64,000 bases of DNA from positions 1 through 64,000 of the forward strand of contig CAJYJO010000013.1 of the NCBI GenBank assembly GCA_913774845.1, in the 5' to 3' direction. A program made the position numbers and the translations under genes. Positions 34,648-42,393 of the stretch are shown one piece after another (position 1 is the first letter of the stretch; each line of letters starts with the position of its first letter). The DNA comes from an uncultured Microbacterium sp. (lineage in GTDB: Bacteria; Actinomycetota; Actinomycetes; Actinomycetales; Microbacteriaceae). The notes under the pieces are model-generated. The model was not told the DNA's origin. It worked only from the letters and a program-made list of their open reading frames with translations, and searched no databases.

Positions 34648-35484
34648 TCAGGGTGCGACGGCGGGGTCGAGCGGCGGTGCGGCAGTGGCACGGTCACGCG
34701 CGGACATGGGGATGGCGGGACGCGCCGCGGGGGACAGGGGGATCACGTCCTGTCGGGCGCGCAGGGCGTCGATCACGACGAGACGCCCGAGCAGGGGGTC
34801 GCCCGCGCCCGTGACGAGCTTGATCGCCTCGGTGGAGAGGAGTCCGCCGACCTGCACGCACAGCGAGCCGAGCACGCCGACCTGGGCGCACGTGGGCGGC
34901 TCTCCCGCCGAACCGGGCGGGAAGAGATCGCCGAGGACGACCGGGGAGTGCCCCTCGGGCGGGTCCGACCAGAACACGGTGACCTGCCCCGCCCACTCCT
35001 GGACCGCTCCCCAGACGAGCGGGATGCCGAGGGCCTCCGTCGCCGCGGCGACGGCCTCGCGAGTGTCGAAGGTGTCACTGCCGTCGATGACGAGATCCGC
35101 CTCGGCGAACAGCTCGCGGGCGTTGTCGGAGGTCAGGCGTAGCGTGCGTTCATGCACGACGGTGAGGGGCGAGAGATCGTGCACGGCTCGGGCGGCCGAG
35201 GCCGTCTTGGCGGTGCCGATGTCGTCGACGCGGTGCAGCAGCTGGCGCTGCAGGTTGGTGCGTTCGACCACGTCGTCGTCGATCACGATCAGCTCGCCCA
35301 CGCCGGCGGCCGCCAGGGAGAGCAAGACGGGCGACCCGAGGCCCCCGGCCCCCACCACGGCGATCCGCGCGGCCGCGAGCCGCCGCTGCCCCTCTTCGCC
35401 GATCGCGGCCAGCACCGCGTGCCGGGCCGTGCGGATGAGCTCCTCCGGGGCGAGGGATGCCACCGGCTCGACGAGCGGCCTCAT
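34648..35484 (-). CDS. moeB: ThiF/MoeB-family adenylyltransferase
   Basis: A 278-residue MoeB/ThiF-type E1-like enzyme that adenylates the MoaD C-terminus. The nucleotide-binding GAGGLGSPVLLSLAAAGVG (about 51-69), IDDDVVERTNLQRQ (about 74-87) and DGSDTFDTREAV are clear, and the active-site-region cysteine lies in PTCAQVGVLG. The two CxxC zinc motifs usual in MoeB are missing (LGDLFPPGS replaces the first), and there is no rhodanese domain. ATG 35484 overlaps the moaA stop. The position inside the moa operon supports a MoaD partner. Confidence 0.92.
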   Translation of the reverse strand: MRPLVEPVASLAPEELIRTARHAVLAAIGEEGQRRLAAARIAVVGAGGLGSPVLLSLAAAGVGELIVIDDDVVERTNLQRQLLHRVDDIGTAKTASAARAVHDLSPLTVVHERTLRLTSDNARELFAEADLVIDGSDTFDTREAVAAATEALGIPLVWGAVQEWAGQVTVFWSDPPEGHSPVVLGDLFPPGSAGEPPTCAQVGVLGSLCVQVGGLLSTEAIKLVTGAGDPLLGRLVVIDALRARQDVIPLSPAARPAIPMSARDRATAAPPLDPAVAP

Positions 35485-36656
35485 CCGCCGATCGCGCTCA
35501 TCGTGCGCTCGGGCTGCACGAAGTCGGGACGCGCCAGCCCGACGCGGTCGGAGCCGTGCGCTCGGGGCTTGGCCCACATGGCATCCCGCCAGACCTGTGC
35601 AATGCCCTCGTCGTCGGTGCCCGCGCGCATGGTCGACAGCAGGTCGGTCTCCTCGTGCGAGAACAGGCACGAGCGCACCTTGCCGTCGGCGGTCACGCGG
35701 GTGCGCGTGCACGCGGCGCAGAAGGGTTCGGTGACCGACGAGATGATGCCGACATGTCCGGCGAGGGCGGTCTCGCCGGGGCGGCGGACCTCCCAGCGCT
35801 CGGCGGGGGCGGCACCCCGGCCGCGAGGGTCGGCGGTGAGGGTGAATCCTTCTTCGATCGCGGCGCGGATGTCGCGGGCGGGGATGACGTTCGTCGCCGA
35901 CCACGAGCGGTCGCCGTCGAGGGGCATGTCCTCGATGAAGCGCATCTCGAAGCCGTTCGTCACGGCCCAGTCGACCAGGGGAACGACCTCGGTGTCGTTG
36001 ACCCCGCGCAGCAGCACCGCGTTGATCTTGATGGGGCCGAGGCCCGCGGCACGGGCGGCCTGGAGCCCGGCGAGCACCTTGTCGAGGTGCGGGCGGCGGG
36101 TGAGTTCGGCGAAGGTTTCGGGGTGGAGGGTGTCGAGAGAGACGTTGAGGCGGGTCAGTCCGGCATCCTTGAGCGCCTGAGCGCGACGGTCGAGGCCGAC
36201 GGCGTTGGTCGTGAGGGCGATCGGCAGGTCGGGGTTGTCCTCGCGGATGCCGGCGATGATGACCTCGAGATCCTTGCGGACGAGGGGCTCGCCGCCCGTG
36301 ATGCGCAGCTCCTCCGCGCCGAGCGACTGCACCGCCACGCGCACGATGCGCCGGATCTCGTCGGTCGACATGAGCTGCGACTGCGGGAGCCACGGCATCC
36401 CCTCGGCGGGCATGCAGTAGGTACAGCGCAGATTGCACTTGTCGATCACCGAGACGCGCAGGTCGGTCGCGACACGGCCGAAGCGGTCGAGGAGGCCGCC
36501 CTCGCGGGGAGCGCCCGTCCCGGTGCGCGGGGCGCTGCCGGCGGATGGGTGGGCCGGAGCGCCCGTGGCGGGGAGGGCGGTGGCGCCCGGGGCGCGGGTC
36601 ACGGTGGCGCCGAGAGTCACCGGCACCGGTCTCGCGCTCGCGTGCTCGGCATCCAT
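35481..36656 (-). CDS. moaA: GTP 3',8-cyclase
   Basis: A 391-residue radical-SAM enzyme for the first step of molybdenum cofactor synthesis. The N-terminal cluster motif is CNLRCTYCMP (about 74-83), GGEPLVRKDL follows, and the C-terminal cluster motif is FCAACTRTRVTADGKVRSCLF. It ends in the essential Gly-Gly. About 50 N-terminal Ala/Pro/Gly-rich residues precede the usual start LLDRFGRVATDLRVS and look unstructured. TAGGCT ends 6 bases before ATG 36656, suggesting a leaderless first gene of the minus-strand moa operon. Confidence 0.95.
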   Translation of the reverse strand: MDAEHASARPVPVTLGATVTRAPGATALPATGAPAHPSAGSAPRTGTGAPREGGLLDRFGRVATDLRVSVIDKCNLRCTYCMPAEGMPWLPQSQLMSTDEIRRIVRVAVQSLGAEELRITGGEPLVRKDLEVIIAGIREDNPDLPIALTTNAVGLDRRAQALKDAGLTRLNVSLDTLHPETFAELTRRPHLDKVLAGLQAARAAGLGPIKINAVLLRGVNDTEVVPLVDWAVTNGFEMRFIEDMPLDGDRSWSATNVIPARDIRAAIEEGFTLTADPRGRGAAPAERWEVRRPGETALAGHVGIISSVTEPFCAACTRTRVTADGKVRSCLFSHEETDLLSTMRAGTDDEGIAQVWRDAMWAKPRAHGSDRVGLARPDFVQPERTMSAIGG

Positions 36657-36699
36657 GGGTCGAGCCTAGGTCAGTGCGGGGCGGGGGAGGGCGGTGTTG

Positions 36700-37600
36700 G
36701 GGTGTATGGGCGGAGGGGAATCGGGGACGGGAGGAGGGTTTGGGGCGCGGGGGTCCTCCCGCGGGTGGGTTTCCTCCCTTGCGGAGGTCTCGCGGGTGCG
36801 GTGCGGGAGGCGCGGGTGCCGCGGGGCGGGCGGGGGCGGGGTTTTGGTGCGTGGGCGGAGGGGAGTCGGGGACGGGAGGGCGGTTCCGCGCTCGGACACC
36901 CTCCCTTGGGCGGTTCTCCTCCCGTGCGGGGGCTCCTCCGGGCGGGGCCTGTTTCGCGGCCGGCGCGGGTGCGGCGCGGGCGGGGGAGGGCGGGGTTCTG
37001 GTGCGAGGGCGGAGGGGAGTCGGGGACGGGAGGGCGGCTCCGCGCTCGGCACCCTTCCTTGGGCGAATCTCCTCCCGTGCGGTTCTCCTCCGGTGCGGGG
37101 GCTCCTCCGGGCGGGGGCTACCTCGCGGGCGGTGTGGGTGCGGTGCGGGTGTCGCGGGACCGGGAGTGCGGGGTTTTGGTGCGTGGGCGGTGGGGTGTCG
37201 GGGACGGGAGGAGGGGATGGGCCTCGCGGGCCCTCCCGCGGGCGATTCTCCTCCCGAGCGGGGGCTCCTCCGGGCGGGGCCTGCCTCGCGGGCGGTGTGG
37301 GTGCGGCGCGGGTGTCGCGGGACCGGGAGAGCGGGGTTCTGGTGCGTGGGCGGAGGGGAGTCGGGGACGGGAGGGCGGTTCCGCGCTCGGATACTCTCCC
37401 CTCGGCGATTCTCCTCCCGAGCGGGGGCTCCTCCGGGCGGGGCCTGCCTCGCGGGCGGGGCGGGTGCGGTGCAGGTGCCGCGGGGCGGGGGAGGGCGATG
37501 TGGGGTGTGCGCGGGCGGAGGGGAGTCGGGGACGGGAGGAGGGTATGGGCCTCGCGGGCCCTCCCGCGGGCGATTCTCCTCCCGAACGGGGGCCCGCCTC
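36700..37600. repeat. Six degenerate tandem repeats of about 145-178 bp, very GC-rich
   Basis: Part of the 1226-bp gap 36657-37882, which has no credible gene. The anchor TCGGGGACGGGAGG recurs at 36721, 36866, 37020, 37198, 37361 and 37526, so unit lengths are 145, 154, 178, 163 and 165 bp. Units come as two subtypes: copies 1, 4 and 6 share GGGCCTCGCGGGCCCTCCCGCGGG-like text, and copies 2, 3 and 5 share CGGTTCCGCGCTCGG. Each unit can fold through CGGGAGG/CCTCCCG. Unit lengths are not multiples of three, and the open frames on both strands are by-products of GC content. Confidence 0.85.
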
Positions 37601-37850
37601 CCTGGGCCCACCTCCCGAGCGGAGGCCTGCGCCCCAGGCCCCGCCTCCCGACCGGAGGCCCGCCACCCAGGCCCCGCCTCCCACCCAGGCCCCGTCTCCC
37701 AGACCCCGCCTCCCACCCAGGCCCCGCCCGCCACCCGGGCCCCGCCACCCAGGCCCCGCCCGCCACCCGGGCCCCGCCTCCCAGGCCCCTCCTCCCACCC
37801 CAGACCCGCCTCCCGAGCCCGGGCTCCGCCTCCCGGGCGGGGGCTCCGTC
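37575..37850. repeat. C-rich short-period repeat block
   Basis: After the longer units, the + strand switches from G-rich to C-rich. It consists of variants of CCCAGGCCCCGCCTCCCA with spacing of about 17-20 bases and many lapses. It contains almost no A or T and ends near 37850, just before the promoter of the MerR-like/TOBE gene. It probably arose by slippage from the adjoining repeat units. Confidence 0.75.
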
Positions 37851-37882
37851 GTCTCGGGCGCCGGCGCGGGTACGGTCGGGGG

Positions 37883-38278
37883 ATGCCGAATACCTTCCGT
37901 ATCGCGCAGGCGGCGCGTCTTCTCGGAGTCAGCGACGACACCGTCCGTCGGTGGATCGATCAGGGGCTGCTGCCGACGACCGGCACCTCGCCGGCCGAGA
38001 TCCCCGGGGCGGCGCTCGCCGAGCGGGCCGTGGCGCTCGCCGAGGAGCCCGCCGATCCGACCGGCATCGCCTCGAGCGCGCGGAACCGGTTCGTCGGGAT
38101 CGTCACCCGCGTGCGGATCGACGGGGTCATGGCCCAGGTCGACCTGCAGTGCGGACCGCACCGGGTGGTCTCGCTCATGTCGGCGGAAGCGGCCGAGGAG
38201 CTCGCGCTCGAACCCGGTGCGCTGGCGGTGGCGTCGGTGAAGGCGACGGTCGTGACCGTGGAGACGCCGCGCTTCTGA
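37883..38278 (+). CDS. MerR-like HTH protein with molybdate-binding TOBE domain
   Basis: A 131-residue protein. Residues 1-45 form a MerR/excisionase-type helix-turn-helix (FRIAQAARLLGVSDDTVRRWIDQGLLP). Residues 66-131 form a Mop/TOBE domain (SARNRFVGIVTRVRIDGVMAQVDLQ) that binds molybdate or tungstate oxyanions. It probably senses molybdate and controls mod or moa genes, since it lies 101 bp upstream of modA and divergent from moaA (inference). TACGGT (37871-37876) ends 6 bases before ATG, so it is likely leaderless. The longer upstream frames are repeat-derived and rejected. Confidence 0.88.
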   Translation: MPNTFRIAQAARLLGVSDDTVRRWIDQGLLPTTGTSPAEIPGAALAERAVALAEEPADPTGIASSARNRFVGIVTRVRIDGVMAQVDLQCGPHRVVSLMSAEAAEELALEPGALAVASVKATVVTVETPRF

Positions 38279-38379
38279 CCCTCGATTAAACGCTCGAGCG
38301 GATGAGAAGACCCGAAAGATCCCGCAGATGCGGAATACTGGGACCGCAGCGTGCCGCCGGCCGCGCCGAAAGGACCACC

Positions 38380-39138
38380 ATGCGCCGCCCCCTCCGTCTG
38401 CTCACCGTCGTCGGAACCGCCGCCCTGCTCGCCGGGTGCGCGAGCGCGGCGCCCGCCCCGGCGGCATCCGGGGACTCCCTCTCGGGAACCGTCGAGGTGT
38501 ACGCCGCAGCCTCACTGCAGCGCTCGTTCGACGAGATCGCCACGGCGTTCGAGGCGGCCCACCCCGAGGTCACGGTGAGCGCGGTCTATGACGGGTCGAG
38601 CACGCTCGCGACGCAGATCGGCGAGGGAGCCCCGGCGGACGTGTTCGCCTCGGCCGACGAGAAGAACATGGCGAAGGTGGCGGCGCAGGCCCCCGACCCC
38701 CGGCTCTTCGCCGGCAACACGCTCGTGATCGCCGTGCCGAAGGGGAACCCCGGCGCGGTCGCGACGCTCGCCGATCTCGCGAAGGTGACGACCGTGCTGT
38801 GCGCTCCCGAGGTGCCGTGCGGCGCCGCGTCGCAGACCCTCCTGTCGAAGGCCGGGGTCGCCGTCACCCCCGCGAGCTCGGAGCAGAACGTCACCGCGGT
38901 ACTCACCAAGGTCGCCGCGGGAGAAGCCGACGCCGGGCTCGTCTACGCCACCGACGTCGCCGGTCGCGACGACGTCGAGAGCCTCGTCCCCGCCGGTGCC
39001 GACGCGGTCGTCAACCATTACCCGATCGCCGCGCTGACCGATGCTCCCAACCCCGACGCCGCCGCCGCCTTCGTCGCGTTCGTGCTCGGCGAGGACGGGC
39101 AGCGGGTGCTCGCGGGCGCCGGGTTCCGCGCCCCGTGA
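38380..39138 (+). CDS. modA: Molybdate ABC transporter substrate-binding lipoprotein
   Basis: A 252-residue ModA. The lipoprotein signal ends LLAGC (Cys at residue 19). The mature domain starts VEVYAAASLQRSFDEIATAFE, with YDGSSTLATQIGEGAPADVFASADEKNM, the anion-binding pattern of the family. GAAAGGACC precedes ATG 38380. The next gene starts inside its stop (GTGA). It forms modABC, importing molybdate for the cofactor genes next door. Confidence 0.95.
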   Translation: MRRPLRLLTVVGTAALLAGCASAAPAPAASGDSLSGTVEVYAAASLQRSFDEIATAFEAAHPEVTVSAVYDGSSTLATQIGEGAPADVFASADEKNMAKVAAQAPDPRLFAGNTLVIAVPKGNPGAVATLADLAKVTTVLCAPEVPCGAASQTLLSKAGVAVTPASSEQNVTAVLTKVAAGEADAGLVYATDVAGRDDVESLVPAGADAVVNHYPIAALTDAPNPDAAAAFVAFVLGEDGQRVLAGAGFRAP

Positions 39139-39914
39139 GGGAGGCGGGATACGTCCCCCGCTGGCTGATCGTGCCGGCGGTGGCCGGTCTGCTCTTCCTG
39201 CTGGTGCCGCTGACCGCCCTGATCGCCCGGGTGGAGTGGACGCGTGTGTGGGTCGACGTGACCTCCGAGGCGGCGCTTTCGGCTCTGGCCCTGTCGCTCG
39301 GCACCGGGGCCGTGGCCACCGCGGTCTGCGCGGTCATCGGCATCCCCCTTGCCCTGCTCATCGCGCGCAGCCCTGCCCGCGTCGCTGCCGTGCTGCGGGC
39401 GCTGGTCACGGTGCCCCTGGTGCTCCCGCCGATGGTCGGCGGTGTCGCCCTGCTGTACCTCTTCGGGCGCAACGGCTGGTTCGGTGCCCTCGGCCTGCCG
39501 TTCACCACTCCCGCGGTCGTTCTCGCCCAGGTGTTCGTGGCGCTGCCGTTCCTCGTGCTCTCCGTCGAGGGGGCCCTGCGCAGCACGGGCGTCGCGTTCG
39601 AGCGCGCGGCCGCCTCGCTCGGGGCCTCGCGCTCGACAATCCTGCGGCGCATCACGCTTCCTCTCGCGGCCCCCGGCATCGTCGCCGGGGTGGTGCTGTG
39701 CTTCGCCCGCGCGATCGGCGAGTTCGGCGCCACCGCGCTGTTCGCGGGCAACCGCCCCGGCGTCACGCAGACGATGCCCCTGGCCATCTACACGGCGTTC
39801 AACGGTGCCGGGGTCTCGCAGGGCACCGCGGTGGCGCTGTCGCTGCTGCTGCTCGTGACGGCGGTGGCGGTCCTGCTGCTCGTGCGTGGCTGGCGACCGG
39901 GGGTGGGGCGGTGA
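39135..39914 (+). CDS. modB: Molybdate ABC transporter permease
   Basis: A 259-residue ModB permease. Helices are evident from residue 8 (WLIVPAVAGLLFLLVPLTALIARV). The family stretch LPPMVGGVALLYLFGRNGWFG (about 97-117) and the EAA loop ERAAASLGASRSTILRRITLPLAAPG (about 156-181) are present. GTG 39135 overlaps the modA stop by GTGA and gives the normal length. The stop in turn overlaps the modC start. Confidence 0.95.
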   Translation: MREAGYVPRWLIVPAVAGLLFLLVPLTALIARVEWTRVWVDVTSEAALSALALSLGTGAVATAVCAVIGIPLALLIARSPARVAAVLRALVTVPLVLPPMVGGVALLYLFGRNGWFGALGLPFTTPAVVLAQVFVALPFLVLSVEGALRSTGVAFERAAASLGASRSTILRRITLPLAAPGIVAGVVLCFARAIGEFGATALFAGNRPGVTQTMPLAIYTAFNGAGVSQGTAVALSLLLLVTAVAVLLLVRGWRPGVGR

Positions 39915-40981
39915 CCGGCGAGAGTGCGGCGCGCCGCGAAGAGAGTCAGGATGCCGCTTCGCTCACCGCCCGGGTGCGCGTGCGCCGTCGTGACTTCGAC
40001 GTCGACATCGCGCTGAGCGTGGCCCCGGGCGAGACCGTCGCCGTCATGGGGCGCAGCGGCGCGGGCAAGTCGACGCTGCTCGGTGCGCTCGCGGGGCTCA
40101 CACCGCTCGACGGGGGCGAGATCAGCGTCGACGGACGTGTTCTCGATCAGGCTCCGCGGACGCGCACCGACCCGATGCACCGGGGGATCGTGCTGCTCGG
40201 ACAGAACGCCCGGCTGTTCCCGCACCTCTCCGCGCGCGAGAACGTCGCGTTCGGTCCGCGCGCGGCCGGGGTCACGGCATCCGTCGCCCGTTCTTCTGCG
40301 GACGACTGGCTGGCGCGCGTCGGGCTTCCGGGGGCGGGGGACCGCCGGCCAGGGCAGTTGTCGGGCGGCGAGCAGCAGCGCGTGGCCGTCGCTCGGGCGC
40401 TCGCGGCCGCCCCGCGGGTGGTGCTGCTCGACGAGCCGCTCGTCGCGCTGGACGCGGTCACGGCGTCGGAGATCCGGGCCATGCTGCGCGAGCGCCTGGT
40501 GGGGGTGACGACCATCGCGGTGACCCACGACGCGGTCGATGCCGCGGCGCTCGCCGATCGGTTGCTGATCGTCGAGTGGGGCAGGGTGACGCAGGAGGGG
40601 GCGGTGCGCGAGGTGCTCGCGGCCCCGGCCACGGAGGTGGCGGCGCGGATCGCGGGTCTTGAGTGGCTGACCGGCGAGGCGCGCGGCGGCGCATTCGTCC
40701 GGGGTGGGCTGAGGCTCGAGACGAGGGATGCCGGCTCCCGCGCCCTCGCCGACGTCGACGGGGTTCTGCTGGCCGCCGTCTACCGCGCGACCGACGCCCG
40801 CCTCGGGGGCGGTTCTCCGGCGATCGTGTCGCACCTCGAGCCGACGCCGACCGGCGTGCGCGTGATCACGGACGCGGGCGTGGTCGAGGTCCCGCCCGCG
40901 GTCGCCGCGGGTCTCGCGCCGGGAGACGGCGTGCTGGTCGACGTTGCGCCGGAGAGCGTGAGGTTCGTCGCGGCCTCGTGA
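39911..40981 (+). CDS. modC: Molybdate ABC transporter ATP-binding protein
   Basis: A 356-residue ATPase. Walker A is GRSGAGKST (about residue 43), the signature is LSGGEQQRVAVARAL, Walker B is VVLLDEPLVALD, and the H-loop is AVTHD. The C-terminal about 65 residues form a TOBE regulatory domain (LEPTPTGVRVITDAGVVEVPP) that can bind molybdate. GTG 39911 overlaps the modB stop. This closes modABC; no terminator is visible before the MerR gene 121 bp on. Confidence 0.94.
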   Translation: MTGESAARREESQDAASLTARVRVRRRDFDVDIALSVAPGETVAVMGRSGAGKSTLLGALAGLTPLDGGEISVDGRVLDQAPRTRTDPMHRGIVLLGQNARLFPHLSARENVAFGPRAAGVTASVARSSADDWLARVGLPGAGDRRPGQLSGGEQQRVAVARALAAAPRVVLLDEPLVALDAVTASEIRAMLRERLVGVTTIAVTHDAVDAAALADRLLIVEWGRVTQEGAVREVLAAPATEVAARIAGLEWLTGEARGGAFVRGGLRLETRDAGSRALADVDGVLLAAVYRATDARLGGGSPAIVSHLEPTPTGVRVITDAGVVEVPPAVAAGLAPGDGVLVDVAPESVRFVAAS

Positions 40982-41102
40982 ACAGAGTGATCGCTCCTTC
41001 GGCCGACGCCTCGAATCTGGCTCCGCTCGGTCCGGGCATGGTCAGCAATCCGCTGCTCGCCCGGTCTGCCGCGATGTCGGAGGGCTACGCCACAATCGGC
41101 GT

Positions 41103-41948
41103 ATGAGCGACTCGAGCGTCACCGGCGCGGCAGTCTCGCGCCTGCTGAGCATCGGTGAGTTCTCTCGCTATGCGGGCATCAGCGTGCGAATGCTGCGCCA
41201 CTACGACGAACGCGGTCTGCTCACGCCCGCGTCCGTCGACGCTTTCACGTCGTACCGGCGATACGCACCCGAGCAGCTCCGCATCGCGGGCCGGATCCGC
41301 ACCCTGCGCGATGCCGGTTGCGGTATTCCCCTCATCGAGGAGCTGCTCCCGCTCTTCGCTGCGCCCGATGCCTTGCGTGCGCGGCTCGCCCAGCACGCGG
41401 CCTCCCTAGAGACGGCGGCCGCCGAGCTGCAGGCTCAGAAGCGTCTGACGCTTTCTCTCGCCGATGCGCTCGACACCCCGTCGGCGCAGGTCGGTGAACG
41501 GGTCTTCCCGGCCGTTCGGACGCTGTGGTTGCGTCGCACGGTCGCGTGCTACCCGGCGGAGGGGGAGATGTGGGCCGATCTCCGAGAACTCATGGCCCGC
41601 CCTGACGGCGTCGACCCCGCCCGATTCGGCGATCTCATCGGCGCCACGTACTTCGACGAGGAGTTCCGCGACGACGACGTCGAGATGGCGATCTGGCGCG
41701 ACTACGACGGCCCGTTCGCCGCTCGTGACGGGTTCGACATCGTGGAGCTGCCCGAGCAGCGCGTCGCGTGGACCACCCACCGTGGTGACTTCGACACGAT
41801 CTCGAACGCGACCGAGACGCTCGGGGCCTGGATCGCCGAGCGGGGTTTCACCCGGGCGGGAGCCCCCTTCAACGTCTACGTCGTCGGACCCGGGCGCGAG
41901 AAAGACCCGGCGAAGTGGATCACCGAGGTCAACGTGCCGATCGCTTGA
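41103..41948 (+). CDS. MerR-family regulator with GyrI-like effector domain
   Basis: A 281-residue regulator. The MerR HTH is at about residues 13-85 (LLSIGEFSRYAGISVRMLRHYDERGLLTPASV) and the DNA-binding coiled coil follows. The last 150 residues form a GyrI/AraC-effector-like ligand pocket (FDIVELPEQRVAWTTHRGDFDTI), as in BltR/BmrR multidrug regulators. CACAAT ends 6 bases before ATG 41103. The VOC-family gene follows at 75 bp and may be a target (inference). The ligand is unknown. Confidence 0.9.
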   Translation: MSDSSVTGAAVSRLLSIGEFSRYAGISVRMLRHYDERGLLTPASVDAFTSYRRYAPEQLRIAGRIRTLRDAGCGIPLIEELLPLFAAPDALRARLAQHAASLETAAAELQAQKRLTLSLADALDTPSAQVGERVFPAVRTLWLRRTVACYPAEGEMWADLRELMARPDGVDPARFGDLIGATYFDEEFRDDDVEMAIWRDYDGPFAARDGFDIVELPEQRVAWTTHRGDFDTISNATETLGAWIAERGFTRAGAPFNVYVVGPGREKDPAKWITEVNVPIA

Positions 41949-42022
41949 CCCTCTCACTGTGGCAGGTCCCACTCTCGAAACAGAGGGCGGACGGACCGCC
42001 CGGGATACGAGAGGCCAGGCTC

Positions 42023-42376
42023 ATGAGCGACACGAACACGGTGAACTACTTCGAGATCGGCACCACCGACCCCGAGGCGGCTCGTGCTTTCTATGGGGAG
42101 GTGTTCGGTTGGACGTTCGGCGCCGCGAACCCCGGCGGCTACGCCACGGTCAACGAGAACGCGGGCGGGTTGTGGGATAGCTCCGACATCGGCGGCGGGT
42201 CGTGGGCGGTGTTCTACGTAGAGGTCGCCGACATCCAGGCCACGCTCGCACACGCGACCGCTGCCGGTGCGGCCACCGTGCGCCCGCTCGTCGACAACGG
42301 CGTCATCCTCTTCGCCCACCTCGCCGATCCGGCCGGCAACCGCTTTGGGGTGTGGCAGCGCACGGTCGCCGCCTGA
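42023..42376 (+). CDS. VOC (glyoxalase/bleomycin-resistance) family protein
   Basis: A 117-residue vicinal-oxygen-chelate fold protein with one domain: NYFEIGTTDPEAARAFYGEVFGWTF near the N-terminus, a central WAVFYVEVADIQATLAHATAAG, and the closing DPAGNRFGVWQ. Such proteins dimerise to form a metal site and act as dioxygenases, epimerases or drug-binding proteins. ATG 42023 gives the family start. The upstream MerR/GyrI-type gene suggests a detoxification link (inference). Confidence 0.88.
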   Translation: MSDTNTVNYFEIGTTDPEAARAFYGEVFGWTFGAANPGGYATVNENAGGLWDSSDIGGGSWAVFYVEVADIQATLAHATAAGAATVRPLVDNGVILFAHLADPAGNRFGVWQRTVAA

Positions 42377-42393
42377 GGCGGCTCGGACGGCGG

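Noticed and set aside
36666..37766. Pro/Arg-rich open frame of 366 residues across the moaA-MerR/TOBE gap
   Set aside because: The underlying DNA is tandem repeats whose lengths are not multiples of three, so the peptide repeats change frame. Similar open frames exist on the other strand.
36657..37882. Moco riboswitch upstream of moaA
   Set aside because: The likely promoter TAGGCT ends 6 bases before the moaA start, leaving no leader for a riboswitch.
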